A DNA stretch of 64,000 nucleotides from positions 1 through 64,000 of the forward strand of contig JAFAFA010000101.1 of NCBI GenBank assembly GCA_023423695.1, in the 5' to 3' direction. This document shows, one piece after another, positions 24,139 to 33,143 of the stretch (positions are counted from its first letter, which is position 1; every line of letters starts with the position of its first letter). The translations under genes and the position numbers were made by a program. A model generated the notes under the pieces. That model saw nothing but the letters and a program-made list of their open reading frames with translations, made no database searches and was not told where the DNA came from. The stretch is from Pseudomonadota bacterium (lineage in GTDB: Bacteria > Pseudomonadota > Alphaproteobacteria > Azospirillales > Azospirillaceae).

Positions 24139-25107
24139 ATGGGAATTCACGCTTTCGGGAGGCGTGCCTTCAGGATGGTCGCGTGCGTCGGGCTGGCCGT
24201 CGCCCTGCTGGCGGCGGGCGAGGCCGAGGCTAAGCAGCGGAAGAAGAAGCCGGTGCCGATTCCGGCCTATGCCACCAGCGTCGCCTGGGGGGCGGTCGCC
24301 GGTCCGTCGCTGGGGGCGGCGCAGTCCATCGGCGGCTATGCCGCGGGATGCGTCTCCGGCGCCCGCGCCCTGCCGCCGGAGGGTGTGGGCTATCAGGTCA
24401 TCCGTCTGTCCCGCCAGCGCAACTACGGCCACCCGGTGCTGGTCGACATGCTCCGCGATTTTGGCCGGCGGGTGGCGCTCGCCGGACTGGGAACCGCGCT
24501 GATCGGCGACATGGGGCAGGCGCGCGGCGGGCCGATGCCGTCCGGCCATGCCAGCCATCAGATCGGGCTGGACGCCGACGTCTGGCTGAGGCTCGACCTG
24601 CCGCCGATGGGGCGCGCCGGGCGCGAGCGGTTGGAGGAGATCAAGTATGTCGATTACGACCGGATGCGCGTGACCGAGGACTGGTCCGACCGGCAGGCGA
24701 AGATGGTCCAGATCGCCGCCAGCGACGCGCGGGTTGCCCGCATCTTCGTCAGCCCGGCGATCAAGCTGGCGATGTGCCAGCGCAGCTGGGCCGACCGTGG
24801 TTTTCTGAACAAGCTGCGGCCCTGGCACGGCCATGACGGCCACATGCACATCCGCCTGAACTGTCCGTCCGGCAGCCCGCTGTGCGAGCAGCAGACGGCC
24901 CAGCCCGACGGCGACGGCTGTGACGACGAACTGATGTCCTGGCTGAGCAGCGCCTCTCCCGCCATCGAGCGTCCGCCGGGCTACAAGCCGGAACCTCGGG
25001 TGGTCCGCAAGATGCCCGCCGCCTGTGCCCCGGTGCTGAAATCGGCGGGCACGCGCATGGCCTCCCTGCCGGAGTCGAGCCCGGCACCGGCCAAGGCGGC
25101 GCCCTGA
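24139..25107 (+). CDS. mepA: penicillin-insensitive murein endopeptidase (MepA-like)
   Basis: 322 aa from the ATG at 24139. It has an N-terminal signal peptide (ACVGLAVALLAAGEAEA) and then the M74 family core: GGPMPSGHASHQIGLDADVWLRL with metal-binding His and Asp, and WHGHDGHMHIRLNCP. It hydrolyses D-Ala-meso-DAP cross-links in peptidoglycan and acts in the periplasm. Cysteines around SGARALP/CQRS/CPSGSPLC could form disulfides as in E. coli MepA. A 140-bp gap precedes it, with no obvious partner gene. Confidence 0.93.
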   Translation: MGIHAFGRRAFRMVACVGLAVALLAAGEAEAKQRKKKPVPIPAYATSVAWGAVAGPSLGAAQSIGGYAAGCVSGARALPPEGVGYQVIRLSRQRNYGHPVLVDMLRDFGRRVALAGLGTALIGDMGQARGGPMPSGHASHQIGLDADVWLRLDLPPMGRAGRERLEEIKYVDYDRMRVTEDWSDRQAKMVQIAASDARVARIFVSPAIKLAMCQRSWADRGFLNKLRPWHGHDGHMHIRLNCPSGSPLCEQQTAQPDGDGCDDELMSWLSSASPAIERPPGYKPEPRVVRKMPAACAPVLKSAGTRMASLPESSPAPAKAAP

Positions 25108-25316
25108 CGTCACACCCCGAGGGCGGCGTTACAGCAGGGAAATTTTTCCGCTTGCATGCAATTAGCGCCGGTCTAACCTGGAGCTGGAAGGATTCTTGCG
25201 GATGGTGTGTTCCAACGTCACGGAACAACCGCAAGGATAATGCGCCGCGCGGCGCCGAACGGGGGGATGCCGGCGGCGCCGGAGGCGTCGATCGGCCGAT
25301 GGGGTGGACGACGGCG

Positions 25317-26258
25317 ATGACGGACAAGGACGGATCGTCCGGGCACGGACCGAGCCTGAAGACGCGGCTTTACGCTTGGTGGGAAGGCTATGACCTGTCC
25401 GGCCTGAAGACCAGGAAGGGCGACGAGTCGCAGCAGGCTTCGGCGGAGCCGCAGCCGTCGAATCCCGGCCCCGGCATGAACCGCTGGGGCAAGCCGCTGT
25501 GGACCGCCACCCGCATCGAGGTGGCGGAGAAGATGTGGGGCGAGGGCTTCAACACGCCCGGCGGCGCCGATCACATCCCCTATCTGGTCAAACCGCTGGG
25601 CCTGAACCCGGCGATGAGCGTGCTCGACCTCGCCGCGGGGCTGGGCGGCACCAGCCGCACCATGGCCGGCAAATACGGCTGCTGGGTCACCGGGCTGGAG
25701 GCGTCGGACCTGCTGGCGAAGGAAGGAATGGTCCGTTCCTTCAAGCTGGGGCTGGAGAAGAAGGCGCCGATCGAAACCTTCAACCCCGAGCATTTCGGCT
25801 ATCCCAAGCGCGTCGACGCCATCGTCTACAAGGAAGGCCTGTTCTTTGTCCGCGACAAGGAGCAGATGTTCGACGGGATGGAGCTGGCGCTGAAGCCGCG
25901 CGGCCATCTGCTGATCACCGACTACATCGCGGAACCGGAGGCGTTGGGCGCCAAGGCCGTCCAGACCTGGTGCGACAAGGAGCCGCTGACGCCCAACCTG
26001 TGGCCCAAGGACCGCATGGCCAACGCCTTCGCCCAGCGCAATCTCGACCTCCGCATCGCCGAGGACATCACCGACACCCACCGCGGCCTGATCCTGTCCG
26101 CCATCCAGGGGTTGGTCGACCATCTGGAAAGGTTCCAGCTCGATACCCCCACCAAGCTGGCGGTGATGGAGGAGGTCGAACTCTGGGCTCGCCGCGTCGC
26201 CGCCATCGAGGCCGGCGTGCGGGTCTATCGCTTCTACGCGATCAAGCCGGCGGAGTAG
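25317..26258 (+). CDS. SAM-dependent methyltransferase
   Basis: 313 aa from MTDKDGSSGHG; an ATG six codons upstream (MGWTTAM) is also possible. The class I methyltransferase core has motif I VLDLAAGLGGTSRTMA, an acidic residue after beta-2 (VTGLEAS) and a post-motif segment VDAIVYKEGLFFV. The start has a charged, probably flexible extension (residues 1-45). The substrate is unknown; overall it looks like the UbiE/sarcosine-dimethylglycine methyltransferase group. It stands alone about 140 bp before tRNA-Leu. Confidence 0.82.
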   Translation: MTDKDGSSGHGPSLKTRLYAWWEGYDLSGLKTRKGDESQQASAEPQPSNPGPGMNRWGKPLWTATRIEVAEKMWGEGFNTPGGADHIPYLVKPLGLNPAMSVLDLAAGLGGTSRTMAGKYGCWVTGLEASDLLAKEGMVRSFKLGLEKKAPIETFNPEHFGYPKRVDAIVYKEGLFFVRDKEQMFDGMELALKPRGHLLITDYIAEPEALGAKAVQTWCDKEPLTPNLWPKDRMANAFAQRNLDLRIAEDITDTHRGLILSAIQGLVDHLERFQLDTPTKLAVMEEVELWARRVAAIEAGVRVYRFYAIKPAE

Positions 26259-26398
26259 GGGGCGGCGGGGGAGTGTCGGCCAACGATGCCTCCACCGGCA
26301 CCCCCGAAAAAACTTTTGCGCGATTGCATTTTTCCTCTTGAGCGCAGCGGTCAGCCTGGGTACATAGAGCGCCCCGCGTGACCCCAAGAAACGCGGAC

Positions 26399-26485
26399 GC
26401 GCTTGTGGCGGAACTGGTAGACGCGCTAGGTTCAGGTCCTAGTGGCTGAAAGGCCGTGGGGGTTCGACTCCCTCCAAGCGCACCA
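26399..26485 (+). tRNA. tRNA-Leu(CAG)
   Basis: 87 nt with acceptor GCGCTTG/CAAGCGC. The anticodon stem CTAGG/CCTAG encloses TTCAGGT, giving anticodon CAG. It has a long class II variable arm, T-loop TTCGACT and encoded CCA. Confidence 0.96.
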
Positions 26486-26523
26486 ACACCCAAAGTGTTG
26501 GTGAAGTAGAAGAAAAGTATAGT

Positions 26524-26599
<76 letters not shown>

Positions 26600-26808
26600 T
26601 TTCTTCCCGCCGTCGGGGCGGACTGATCCCGACATATCCAGATATTTACCGGTACAGCGAGTGTGGCTTTCCAGCATCACGGAGCCGCAGTCGGGGTGTT
26701 ACCACCTTGGGGCGCATGGCCGAACGGGTGCCGCTCACGGATAATCTCGCCTGCCGATCCACCGGCATCCGATCCGCACGCCATTCCGTTTTTTCCGGAG
26801 CGCCCGCC

Positions 26809-27177
26809 ATGTCCACACGGATGGAACACGGGGTGAGGACGCTTGTCCTCGCCCTTTATGATGAAGCTGCATTGACGGCGGCTGCCAAGGGCCTGACCGG
26901 GCTTTTGGCCGAACGGGCGGCCCTGTGCGAGGCGGCGAGCCTCGCCACCGGCCCGGCCCGCCGTGCCGTGTCCGAAGAAGAGGTTCTGCGCGTCGTTCTG
27001 GCCGCCCGCCGGCTCCGGCGCCTCGGCGGCAGCGCGAAAGACGACATGCCGGCCCTGGTGCCCGCGCTTGCGGCGGTGCCGATCCGGCCGGCGGCGGTTA
27101 TGAAGCCGCGGCGCGGCCGTCTGGCGCTGTGGGCGATGCGCTCGCTCGCCCACCGTCCCTCGGCGGGCCTGATCTGA
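26809..27177 (+). CDS. hypothetical protein
   Basis: 122 aa, starting MSTRMEHGVRTLVLALYDEAAL. It is Ala/Arg/Leu-rich and helical, with a basic C-terminus (KPRRGRLALWAMRSLAHRPSAGLI). No motif or family is recognised. The frame is open 34 codons upstream; the chosen ATG is the first with plausible composition. It may be a small regulator or an over-predicted ORF. Confidence 0.5.
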   Translation: MSTRMEHGVRTLVLALYDEAALTAAAKGLTGLLAERAALCEAASLATGPARRAVSEEEVLRVVLAARRLRRLGGSAKDDMPALVPALAAVPIRPAAVMKPRRGRLALWAMRSLAHRPSAGLI

Positions 27178-27554
27178 GCGCGCTTTCGGTCTGAGCGCGC
27201 TTTTCCGGCCGCCGTTTTGCAGATGGGCTTTTGAAGACTTCGGGAATGGACCGCTGCGGCCCTGCGTCGCGGCGGTCCATTCCGTTTCCGCTGCCCGTCC
27301 GATCGGGGGGAGCTATCGCGGATGCGCGCTGGCGCGCCGCCGCGGGGCAGGTTACATACGCAAGGCCGTGCTTGCGCCGCAGCGATTGCGTCGCGAGCAT
27401 CCGCGTCTTCCTCGGATTGGTCTCCCCCGGAGTAGTGCGTTGCCCAGTGGACAGTCGACCAGCCTGCCGCCCGTCATCTCATCCATGCGCCGGACCTTCG
27501 CCGCCGCGTCGCGCCCGGCTTCCCGGTTCTGATACGCAGGGGATCGGAACGGGC
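27178..27554. other. intergenic region, no gene seen
   Basis: About 380 bp of GC-rich sequence ahead of the glutathionylspermidine-synthase-like gene. Its frame is open here too, but the encoded residues are Arg/Pro/Cys-rich and non-conserved in look. No RNA gene was recognised. Confidence 0.4.
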
Positions 27555-28745
27555 ATGCGCAGGACGACGATGAAGCCGCGGGCCGACTGGCGCCCGGGTC
27601 TCCGCAAATATCCCTATGGTGTGCGCGCCATGTCGGCCGGGGCCGGCTGGCGGGAGGACACCGTCTATGAGTTCAGCGCCCCGCAGATCGACCTGATCGA
27701 AAGCGTCGCGGACGAACTGCACAGCATGATCGCCGTCGCGGTGCGCCATGTGGTGGAGCACAAGCTGTTCGCCGCTCTCGGCATCCGCGGCGAACTGGCG
27801 CGGATGCTGGAGGCGTCCTGGACCGATTACTGGGCCGGCGGTCGGCGCAACGAGCGGGCGGGCGGACTCGCCGGGCGGCTGACGCTGGCCTATGACGGGC
27901 GTGACAGCATCAAGCTGCTGGGCTGCAATTACGACACCGGCGAGGGGCTGTTCGCCGCCTCCATCATCCAGCGCAACTGGCGCGAGGCGATGGCCTCCGA
28001 CGCCAACCAGTTCAACGGCCTGCACGAGGCTCTGGTCGAGCGGTGGGAGGAGATGGCGGCGGGCGTGCCCGGCCGCGGGCGCATGCATGCGACCTGCGCC
28101 ACCCCCGATCCGGTGCGCGAGGGCGAACTGGTCTATCTGGCCGCCACCGCGGCGGAGGCCGGCATCGACACCCGCCTGCTGCCGCTGCACTCCATCGCCT
28201 GGGATGGCCGGCGCTTCCTCGACGACGAGGGGCAGGCGATCTCCTGGCTGGCGAAGCTCTATCCCTGGGACGGGCTGGCCGACGACGGTTTCCTGCAGCG
28301 GCTGCGCAGCAGCGGCATGAGCGTGCTGTCGCCGCTGTGGTGCTGGCTGTGGTCGAACCACGGTCTGCTGGCGGTGCTGTCGTCCCTGTATCCGCGTCAC
28401 CCGAACCTGTGCCGCGCCGCACTTGATCCAAGCGGCATCGCCGGGGCGGACATGGTGACGGTGCGGGCCTTCCACGGGCTGGACGGAGCGCCGACCCGCG
28501 TCGTGGATCACGGTGCGGTGATCGCGGATGATGGGCCGGAGATCGGCGGCGATGTCGCCGCCCACGGGGCGGTGTGGCTGGAGACGCCGCCCTGCTTCCG
28601 CGAGGAGGATACCCGCGCCGTCCTGCATGCCTGGATCGTCGGCGACAAGTGCCTGGGCATGGGGGTGCGGGAATCGACCGATCCGCGGCTTGGCCTTGGC
28701 GGCGGCCCGGATTGGGCGATGGTCCCGCACCTGTTCAGGGGCTGA
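27555..28745 (+). CDS. glutathionylspermidine synthase family protein (ATP-grasp ligase)
   Basis: 396 aa from the ATG at 27555; a second ATG at 27570 (MKPRADW) is also plausible. It resembles the YgiC/YjfC family, which shares the ATP-grasp amide-ligase domain of glutathionylspermidine synthase but lacks the amidase half. Family-like segments are YEFSAPQIDLIESVADELHSM, KLLGCNYDTGEGLFAASIIQRNW, FNGLHEALVERW and the C-terminal IVGDKCLGMGVRES...WAMVPHLF. The real substrate of these proteins is not established. The gene stands alone. Confidence 0.85.
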   Translation: MRRTTMKPRADWRPGLRKYPYGVRAMSAGAGWREDTVYEFSAPQIDLIESVADELHSMIAVAVRHVVEHKLFAALGIRGELARMLEASWTDYWAGGRRNERAGGLAGRLTLAYDGRDSIKLLGCNYDTGEGLFAASIIQRNWREAMASDANQFNGLHEALVERWEEMAAGVPGRGRMHATCATPDPVREGELVYLAATAAEAGIDTRLLPLHSIAWDGRRFLDDEGQAISWLAKLYPWDGLADDGFLQRLRSSGMSVLSPLWCWLWSNHGLLAVLSSLYPRHPNLCRAALDPSGIAGADMVTVRAFHGLDGAPTRVVDHGAVIADDGPEIGGDVAAHGAVWLETPPCFREEDTRAVLHAWIVGDKCLGMGVRESTDPRLGLGGGPDWAMVPHLFRG

Positions 28746-28779
28746 TCGCTTCCCAGTTCCGACCTGTCATTTCGGCCCG

Positions 28780-28998
28780 TCAGGGCGCGAAGGGGTTCTT
28801 CAGGGCCGGACCGAAGGTGGCCTTGCGGGCGGCGCGCCAGATGTTCTCGGTCGCAAGATCGTTGCCGCGGTCGGCGATGGCCAGCCCGGCCACGCCCTGC
28901 TGATGGGCGAGCCAGTTGCGCAGCATGTCCTCGAAACGGGAAACCTCCCGCGGATCGTCGCTGGCCAGGGTGATCGAAACGGTCAGTTCGGTGGTCAT
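28780..28998 (-). CDS. small hypothetical protein
   Basis: 72 aa with a very good ribosome-binding site (CAGGAGGGAACCGACC-ATG). It starts MTTELTVSITLASDDPREVSRFEDML and has a pattern of beta strand then helix. A region ADRGNDLATENIWRAARKATFG follows. No family is recognised. It reads leftward downstream of the phaR terminator, so it probably has its own promoter. Confidence 0.7.
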   Translation of the reverse strand: MTTELTVSITLASDDPREVSRFEDMLRNWLAHQQGVAGLAIADRGNDLATENIWRAARKATFGPALKNPFAP

Positions 28999-29123
28999 GG
29001 TCGGTTCCCTCCTGACGGTTGGACGGGCCGGACCCCGCGGCAGAGCCGCCGGACCGGCACCGTGGACGAGAAGGTGCCCCCTATGCACGGCCCCAAGCCT
29101 GCGCGCCCGATTCGGCCGGCGCA

Positions 29124-29150
29124 ATGAAAAAGGCGGGGTATGCCCCCGCC
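29124..29150 (-). terminator. terminator downstream of phaR
   Basis: On the minus strand AAGGCGGGGG-CATA-CCCCGCC followed by TTTTTC. It lies 39 bp after the phaR stop. Confidence 0.85.
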
Positions 29151-29188
29151 TTCCGTGCCGTCCGTCCGCCGGAACCTTGCCGGCCCGG

Positions 29189-29827
29189 TTACTTGGCGTC
29201 CGTCTTGCCGGGCGGCTTGGCGATGCTGGCGATCTGCTTCTGCAGTTCGTCGATCTGCTTCTGCAACTCGTCGAAGGTGGCGCCGGCCGCCATGGTGGGG
29301 GGAGTCGTGGCGCCCGGCTGTCCGGCCGGACGCTGGCCGGCGACATCGTCCGGGGCGCCGGCGACGCCGAAGGGCGTGAACATCCGCATGGCCCGTTCGA
29401 ACATCGCCATGTTCTGCTTGCTGACCTCGTCCAGGCGGCCGAACGGGAACATGCCGCCCAGCGTGTTCTGGAAATAGTCGCGCATCTGCTCCTGATTGCG
29501 CGAGAAGGCCTGCATCGAATATTCCAGATAGCGCGGCACGACGGACTGCATGTTGTCGCCGTAGAAACCGATCAACTGGCGCAGGAAGCTGATGGGCAGC
29601 AGGTTCTGGCCCTTGCTCTCCTCCTCCACGATGATCTGGGTCAGGACGGAGCGGGTGATGTCCTCCCCCGTCTTGGCGTCATAGACCACGAAGTCCAGCC
29701 CGTCCTTCACCATCTGGCAGAGATGGTCCAGCGTGACATAGCTGCTGGTGGCGGTGTTGTAGAGCCGCCGGTTGGCGTACTTCTTGATCGTGATCGGAGC
29801 GGACTTCTGGTCTTCCTTGTCGGCCAT
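29189..29827 (-). CDS. phaR: polyhydroxyalkanoate synthesis repressor PhaR
   Basis: 212-aa regulator. The N-terminal DNA-binding domain (residues 12-75: ITIKKYANRRLYNTATSSYVTL, GLDFVVYDAKTGEDITRSVL) and the PHB-accumulation domain (LPISFLRQLIGFYGDNMQSVVPRYLEYSM) are both clear. The C-terminus ends in a coiled coil (FDELQKQIDELQKQIASI). PhaR binds PHA granules and represses phasin genes when polymer is absent. It is divergent from the PHA-related genes to the right; the about 270-bp gap could hold its operators. Confidence 0.96.
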   Translation of the reverse strand: MADKEDQKSAPITIKKYANRRLYNTATSSYVTLDHLCQMVKDGLDFVVYDAKTGEDITRSVLTQIIVEEESKGQNLLPISFLRQLIGFYGDNMQSVVPRYLEYSMQAFSRNQEQMRDYFQNTLGGMFPFGRLDEVSKQNMAMFERAMRMFTPFGVAGAPDDVAGQRPAGQPGATTPPTMAAGATFDELQKQIDELQKQIASIAKPPGKTDAK

Positions 29828-30100
29828 CGCGGACTCTTTCAAGAAGGGACATATTCCAGAACCATCATGTTCCAGAATACGGGGACATTGCGGCGGAAAT
29901 TGTTCCGTCCTTAGGACTACTCGAAGGGATAGCAATTTGTCCAGCGTTGCGCCGCGGCATACCGCCGCGGTTGCGCTCCGAAACGCCGCACTGATGGAGA
30001 AGCGAGACGCGCCCGGACAGCCTCCGCCGATACCCGAACGGACAGGTGGGGAGCCATGCCGCACTGGTCAATCCGGCCCCGCCGCCCTTATAATCCGGCC

Positions 30101-30679
30101 ATGGCCGACCCGTCGCAACCAAATCCTCCGCCTGATCCGCCATCCTATGAATCGCTGGCGCGCCGCTACCTGGACCTGTGGCAGGACCAGTGGACGGCGA
30201 GCGCCGCCGATCCGGAGACGGCCGACATGATGGCCCGGATGTTCCAGATGATGGGGCAGGGGATGGCGGCCGTGGCACCGTTCGCCTTCGGACCTGCCGG
30301 GTTCGGATTCGGTGCGGGCGGCATGCCCGGCAGCGGTTGGGACCCTCGTCCGGCACCCTTCTCCCACAACGTCTCTCCCCAGAACGGACGGCCTTCCGAT
30401 GAGCGAGCGCCCACAGGACAGGAATGGGGAAAGGGGGACACGGGCGGACGGGACGCCGCTTCGCATGGGACCGCGTCCGCTGGGGCTGCATCTGACGGCG
30501 GCGCTGGGCAGCTTGCTCAGCTCCTCGGCCGCATTGCCGCACTTGAGGAACGGCTCGCTTCCCTGGAATCCGGCGCTGAGGGAGCGGGCGGCGGCGCTGA
30601 GGGACGAAATGTCGCAGGCCGACCGGCTGCGGGGCAGCGCGGGGCCAAGCGCCGACGACCGTCTGAGCCGGGAGGTTGA
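30101..30679 (+). CDS. PhaE-like small coiled-coil protein of the PHA locus
   Basis: 192 aa. Residues 10-65 are helical (SYESLARRYLDLWQDQWTASAADPETADMMARMFQMMGQGMAAVAPF), followed by a Gly/Pro-rich linker. Then comes a heptad coiled coil (LAQLLGRIAALEERLASLESG) and a basic tail. This helical-plus-coiled-coil plan resembles subunits (PhaE/PhaR-type) that partner PHA synthases, though length and sequence are not diagnostic. Its last 215-281 bp overlap the start of the PhaC-like gene in another frame. Confidence 0.6.
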   Translation: MADPSQPNPPPDPPSYESLARRYLDLWQDQWTASAADPETADMMARMFQMMGQGMAAVAPFAFGPAGFGFGAGGMPGSGWDPRPAPFSHNVSPQNGRPSDERAPTGQEWGKGDTGGRDAASHGTASAGAASDGGAGQLAQLLGRIAALEERLASLESGAEGAGGGAEGRNVAGRPAAGQRGAKRRRPSEPGG

Positions 30680-31706
30680 CCGCGAGGTCCGGCGCCGCAT
30701 CGATGCGGTCCTGACGGGGGTCGAGCGCTACCGCCGGCACCCCTATGTCCGCGACCTTCCCGACCCGCCGGTGGTTTGGACCGAAGGCGGATCGCGCCTG
30801 CTCGATTATGGGGAAGGCATCGGCGGAGAAAGTGCCGGCGGGCGTCCGGTGCTGTTCGTGCCGTCGCTGGTCAACCGCGCCTATATCCTCGACCTGTCGC
30901 GGGACAGGAGCCTGATGCGCTGGCTGGCGGCGCGCGGCTTCCGGCCGCTTCTGCTGGACTGGGGCCGGCCGGGGCCGCTGGAGCGCCGCTTCACCCTGAC
31001 CGACTATATCGCCGGCCGGCTGGAACGTGCGCTGGACGTGGTGGTGGAGGCGGTGGGGCGGCCGGTCCCGGTGGTGGGATACTGCATGGGCGGGCTGCTG
31101 GCCGCTGCGCTGGCGCAACGCCGGCCGCGGTCGCTCGCCGGGCTCGGTCTGATGGCGACGCCCTGGAATTTCCATGCGGAGGATGCAGCCACGGCGCGCC
31201 GGGTGGCGGCCTTCATCCAACCCTGGGGGCCGGCGCTGGAGCGATGGGGCGAGTTGCCGACGGATGCGCTGCAGGCTCTGTTCGCCCAGCTCGACCCGCT
31301 TCTGGCGTTGAAGAAGTTTAGCAGCTTCGCCCGCATGGCGCCGGAGTCCCGCGCCGCCGCGGCCTTCGTCGCGCTTGAGGACTGGCTGAACGACGGGGTG
31401 CCGTTGGTGGCCGGGGTGGCGCGCGATGCGCTGGCGGGATGGTACGGGCGCAACGACACGGTGGCCGGCAACTGGATGGTCGCGGGTCTGCCGGTCGACC
31501 CGGCATCCATCCGCGTGCCCACCCTGGCCCTGATCCCGGAGCGCGACCGCATCGTCCCGCCCGCTTCCGCCCTCGCTCTGCCGGCGGCGATCCCCGATGC
31601 GCGCATTCTGCGCCCGCCGCTGGGCCATATCGGAATGGTAGTGAGCGCCGGTGCCGAGACCGGAGTGTGGAATCCTCTGGCCGAATGGCTTGCTGCGACA
31701 GGTTAG
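30399..31706 (+). CDS. PhaC-like alpha/beta hydrolase (PHA synthase family)
   Basis: 435 aa from the ATG at 30399 or 413 aa from MGPRPLGLHLTAALGSLL at 30465, which looks like the conserved start. It has the PHA-synthase lipase-like box GYCMGG with Cys as nucleophile. The acid is seen in LALIPERDRIVPP (Asp) and the base in LGHIGMV (His). Upstream, ERYRRHPYVRDLPDPPVVW and VLFVPSLVNRAYILDLSRDRSLMRWLA match PhaC-type sequences. It is shorter than class I PhaC (about 580-600 aa), so it is nearer class III or a PhaC-like hydrolase. The neighbours phaR, phaA and phaB support polyester metabolism. Confidence 0.8.
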   Translation: MSERPQDRNGERGTRADGTPLRMGPRPLGLHLTAALGSLLSSSAALPHLRNGSLPWNPALRERAAALRDEMSQADRLRGSAGPSADDRLSREVDREVRRRIDAVLTGVERYRRHPYVRDLPDPPVVWTEGGSRLLDYGEGIGGESAGGRPVLFVPSLVNRAYILDLSRDRSLMRWLAARGFRPLLLDWGRPGPLERRFTLTDYIAGRLERALDVVVEAVGRPVPVVGYCMGGLLAAALAQRRPRSLAGLGLMATPWNFHAEDAATARRVAAFIQPWGPALERWGELPTDALQALFAQLDPLLALKKFSSFARMAPESRAAAAFVALEDWLNDGVPLVAGVARDALAGWYGRNDTVAGNWMVAGLPVDPASIRVPTLALIPERDRIVPPASALALPAAIPDARILRPPLGHIGMVVSAGAETGVWNPLAEWLAATG

Positions 31707-31819
31707 CGCCGCGACCTTCGGCCAGCTTGCACCCGTCACATTGCCCGACTTAAGGTAACAATCACTCCGAGCGTCCCACCAGCGCTATAATAAAACTGTC
31801 CTATTTCGAGGAGCGTTCA

Positions 31820-32995
31820 ATGACCGAAGTCGTCATCGCCGGTGCCGCCCGTACGCCCATCGGCAGCTTCAACGGTGCTCTCAGCACTGTTCCCGCCCAC
31901 GTTCTGGGCGAGGTCGCGATCCGCGAAGCGCTGGCCCGCGCCAAGACCGACGCGGCGGAAGTGGACGAAGTCATCCTGGGCCAGATCCTGACCGCCGGTC
32001 AGGGCCAGAACCCGGCCCGCCAGGCCGCCGTCAACGCCGGCATCCCGGTGGAGGCGACCGCCATCGGCATCAACCAGCTCTGCGGTTCCGGCCTGCGTTC
32101 CGTCGCGTTGGGCTATCAGGCGATCAAGAACGGCGACGCCGACGTCCTGGTCGTCGGCGGCCAGGAGAGCATGAGCATGGCGCCACACGTCATGCACCTG
32201 CGCAACGGCACCAAGATGGGCACCGCCGAGCTGCTCGACACCATGCTGCGCGACGGCCTGACCGACGCCTTCCATGGCTATCACATGGGCACCACGGCGG
32301 AGAACGTCGCCCAGAAGTGGCAGCTGACCCGCCAGGAGCAGGACGCCTTCGCCGCCGCCAGCCAGCAGAAGGCCGAGGCCGCCCAGAAGGCCGGCCGCTT
32401 CAAGGACGAGATCGTTCCGGTCACCATCAAGGGCCGCAAGGGCGACGTCGTCGTGTCGGACGACGAGTATCCCAAGCACGGCACCACGCCGGAATCCCTG
32501 GCCAAGCTGCGTCCGGCCTTCTCGAAGGACGGCACGGTGACCGCCGGCAACGCGTCGGGCATCAATGACGGCGCCGCCGCCCTGGTTCTGATGTCGGCGG
32601 AGAACGCGGCCAAGCGCGGCGTCACCCCGCTGGCCCGCATCGTCTCCTGGGCGACCGCCGGCGTCGATCCGGCGATCATGGGCACCGGCCCGATCCCGGC
32701 CTCGCGCAAGGCTCTGGAGAAGGCCGGCTGGACCGTCGACGACCTCGACCTGATCGAGGCGAACGAGGCCTTCGCCGCCCAGGCCCTGTCGGTCAACAAG
32801 GACCTGGGCTGGGATACCAGCAAGGTCAACGTCAATGGCGGCGCCATCGCGCTCGGCCACCCGGTCGGCGCCTCGGGCGCCCGCGTGCTGACCACGCTGC
32901 TGTATGAAATGCAGAAGCGTGACGCCAAGAAGGGCCTCGCCACCCTGTGCATCGGCGGCGGCATGGGCATCGCCCTCTGCGTTCAGCGCGACTGA
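31820..32995 (+). CDS. phaA: acetyl-CoA C-acetyltransferase
   Basis: 391-aa thiolase that condenses two acetyl-CoA to acetoacetyl-CoA, the first step of polyhydroxybutyrate synthesis. The acyl-accepting Cys88 lies in NQLCGSGLRSVALGYQ. The His motif ALGHPVGASGARVL and the second Cys (about 377) in CIGGGMGIALC complete the active site. The length is normal for the family. GAGGAGCG precedes the ATG. A strong hairpin (33005-33032) follows before phaB. Confidence 0.96.
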   Translation: MTEVVIAGAARTPIGSFNGALSTVPAHVLGEVAIREALARAKTDAAEVDEVILGQILTAGQGQNPARQAAVNAGIPVEATAIGINQLCGSGLRSVALGYQAIKNGDADVLVVGGQESMSMAPHVMHLRNGTKMGTAELLDTMLRDGLTDAFHGYHMGTTAENVAQKWQLTRQEQDAFAAASQQKAEAAQKAGRFKDEIVPVTIKGRKGDVVVSDDEYPKHGTTPESLAKLRPAFSKDGTVTAGNASGINDGAAALVLMSAENAAKRGVTPLARIVSWATAGVDPAIMGTGPIPASRKALEKAGWTVDDLDLIEANEAFAAQALSVNKDLGWDTSKVNVNGGAIALGHPVGASGARVLTTLLYEMQKRDAKKGLATLCIGGGMGIALCVQRD

Positions 32996-33004
32996 GGACC
33001 GGAC

Positions 33005-33032
33005 GGGCCGCTTTCCAACAGGGAAGCGGCCC
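33005..33032 (+). terminator. hairpin between phaA and phaB
   Basis: GGGCCGCTTTCC-AACA-GGGAAGCGGCCC is a strong stem with no clear T-run after it. It may attenuate or stabilise the transcript rather than end it, since phaB follows. Confidence 0.55.
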
Positions 33033-33081
33033 GCTTCGCTTGAAGGCTTGGGACATCCGCTGGACCTGCGGAGGGAGCCCC

Positions 33082-33126
33082 ATGCCCAAAAATAAAAAAC
33101 CAAAGAAACCAACCAACCATCACTAA
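33082..33126 (+). CDS. tiny Lys/Pro-rich ORF ahead of phaB
   Basis: 14 codons plus stop: MPKNKKPKKPTNHH. GGAGGGA lies at 33070-33076, with 6 bases before the ATG, which is a strong site. The stop is 17 bp before the phaB ATG. The A-rich DNA is out of character for this genome. It could be a leader peptide or only an A-rich spacer that looks like an ORF. Confidence 0.4.
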   Translation: MPKNKKPKKPTNHH

Positions 33127-33143
33127 ATCTGGGGAGAAAAACT

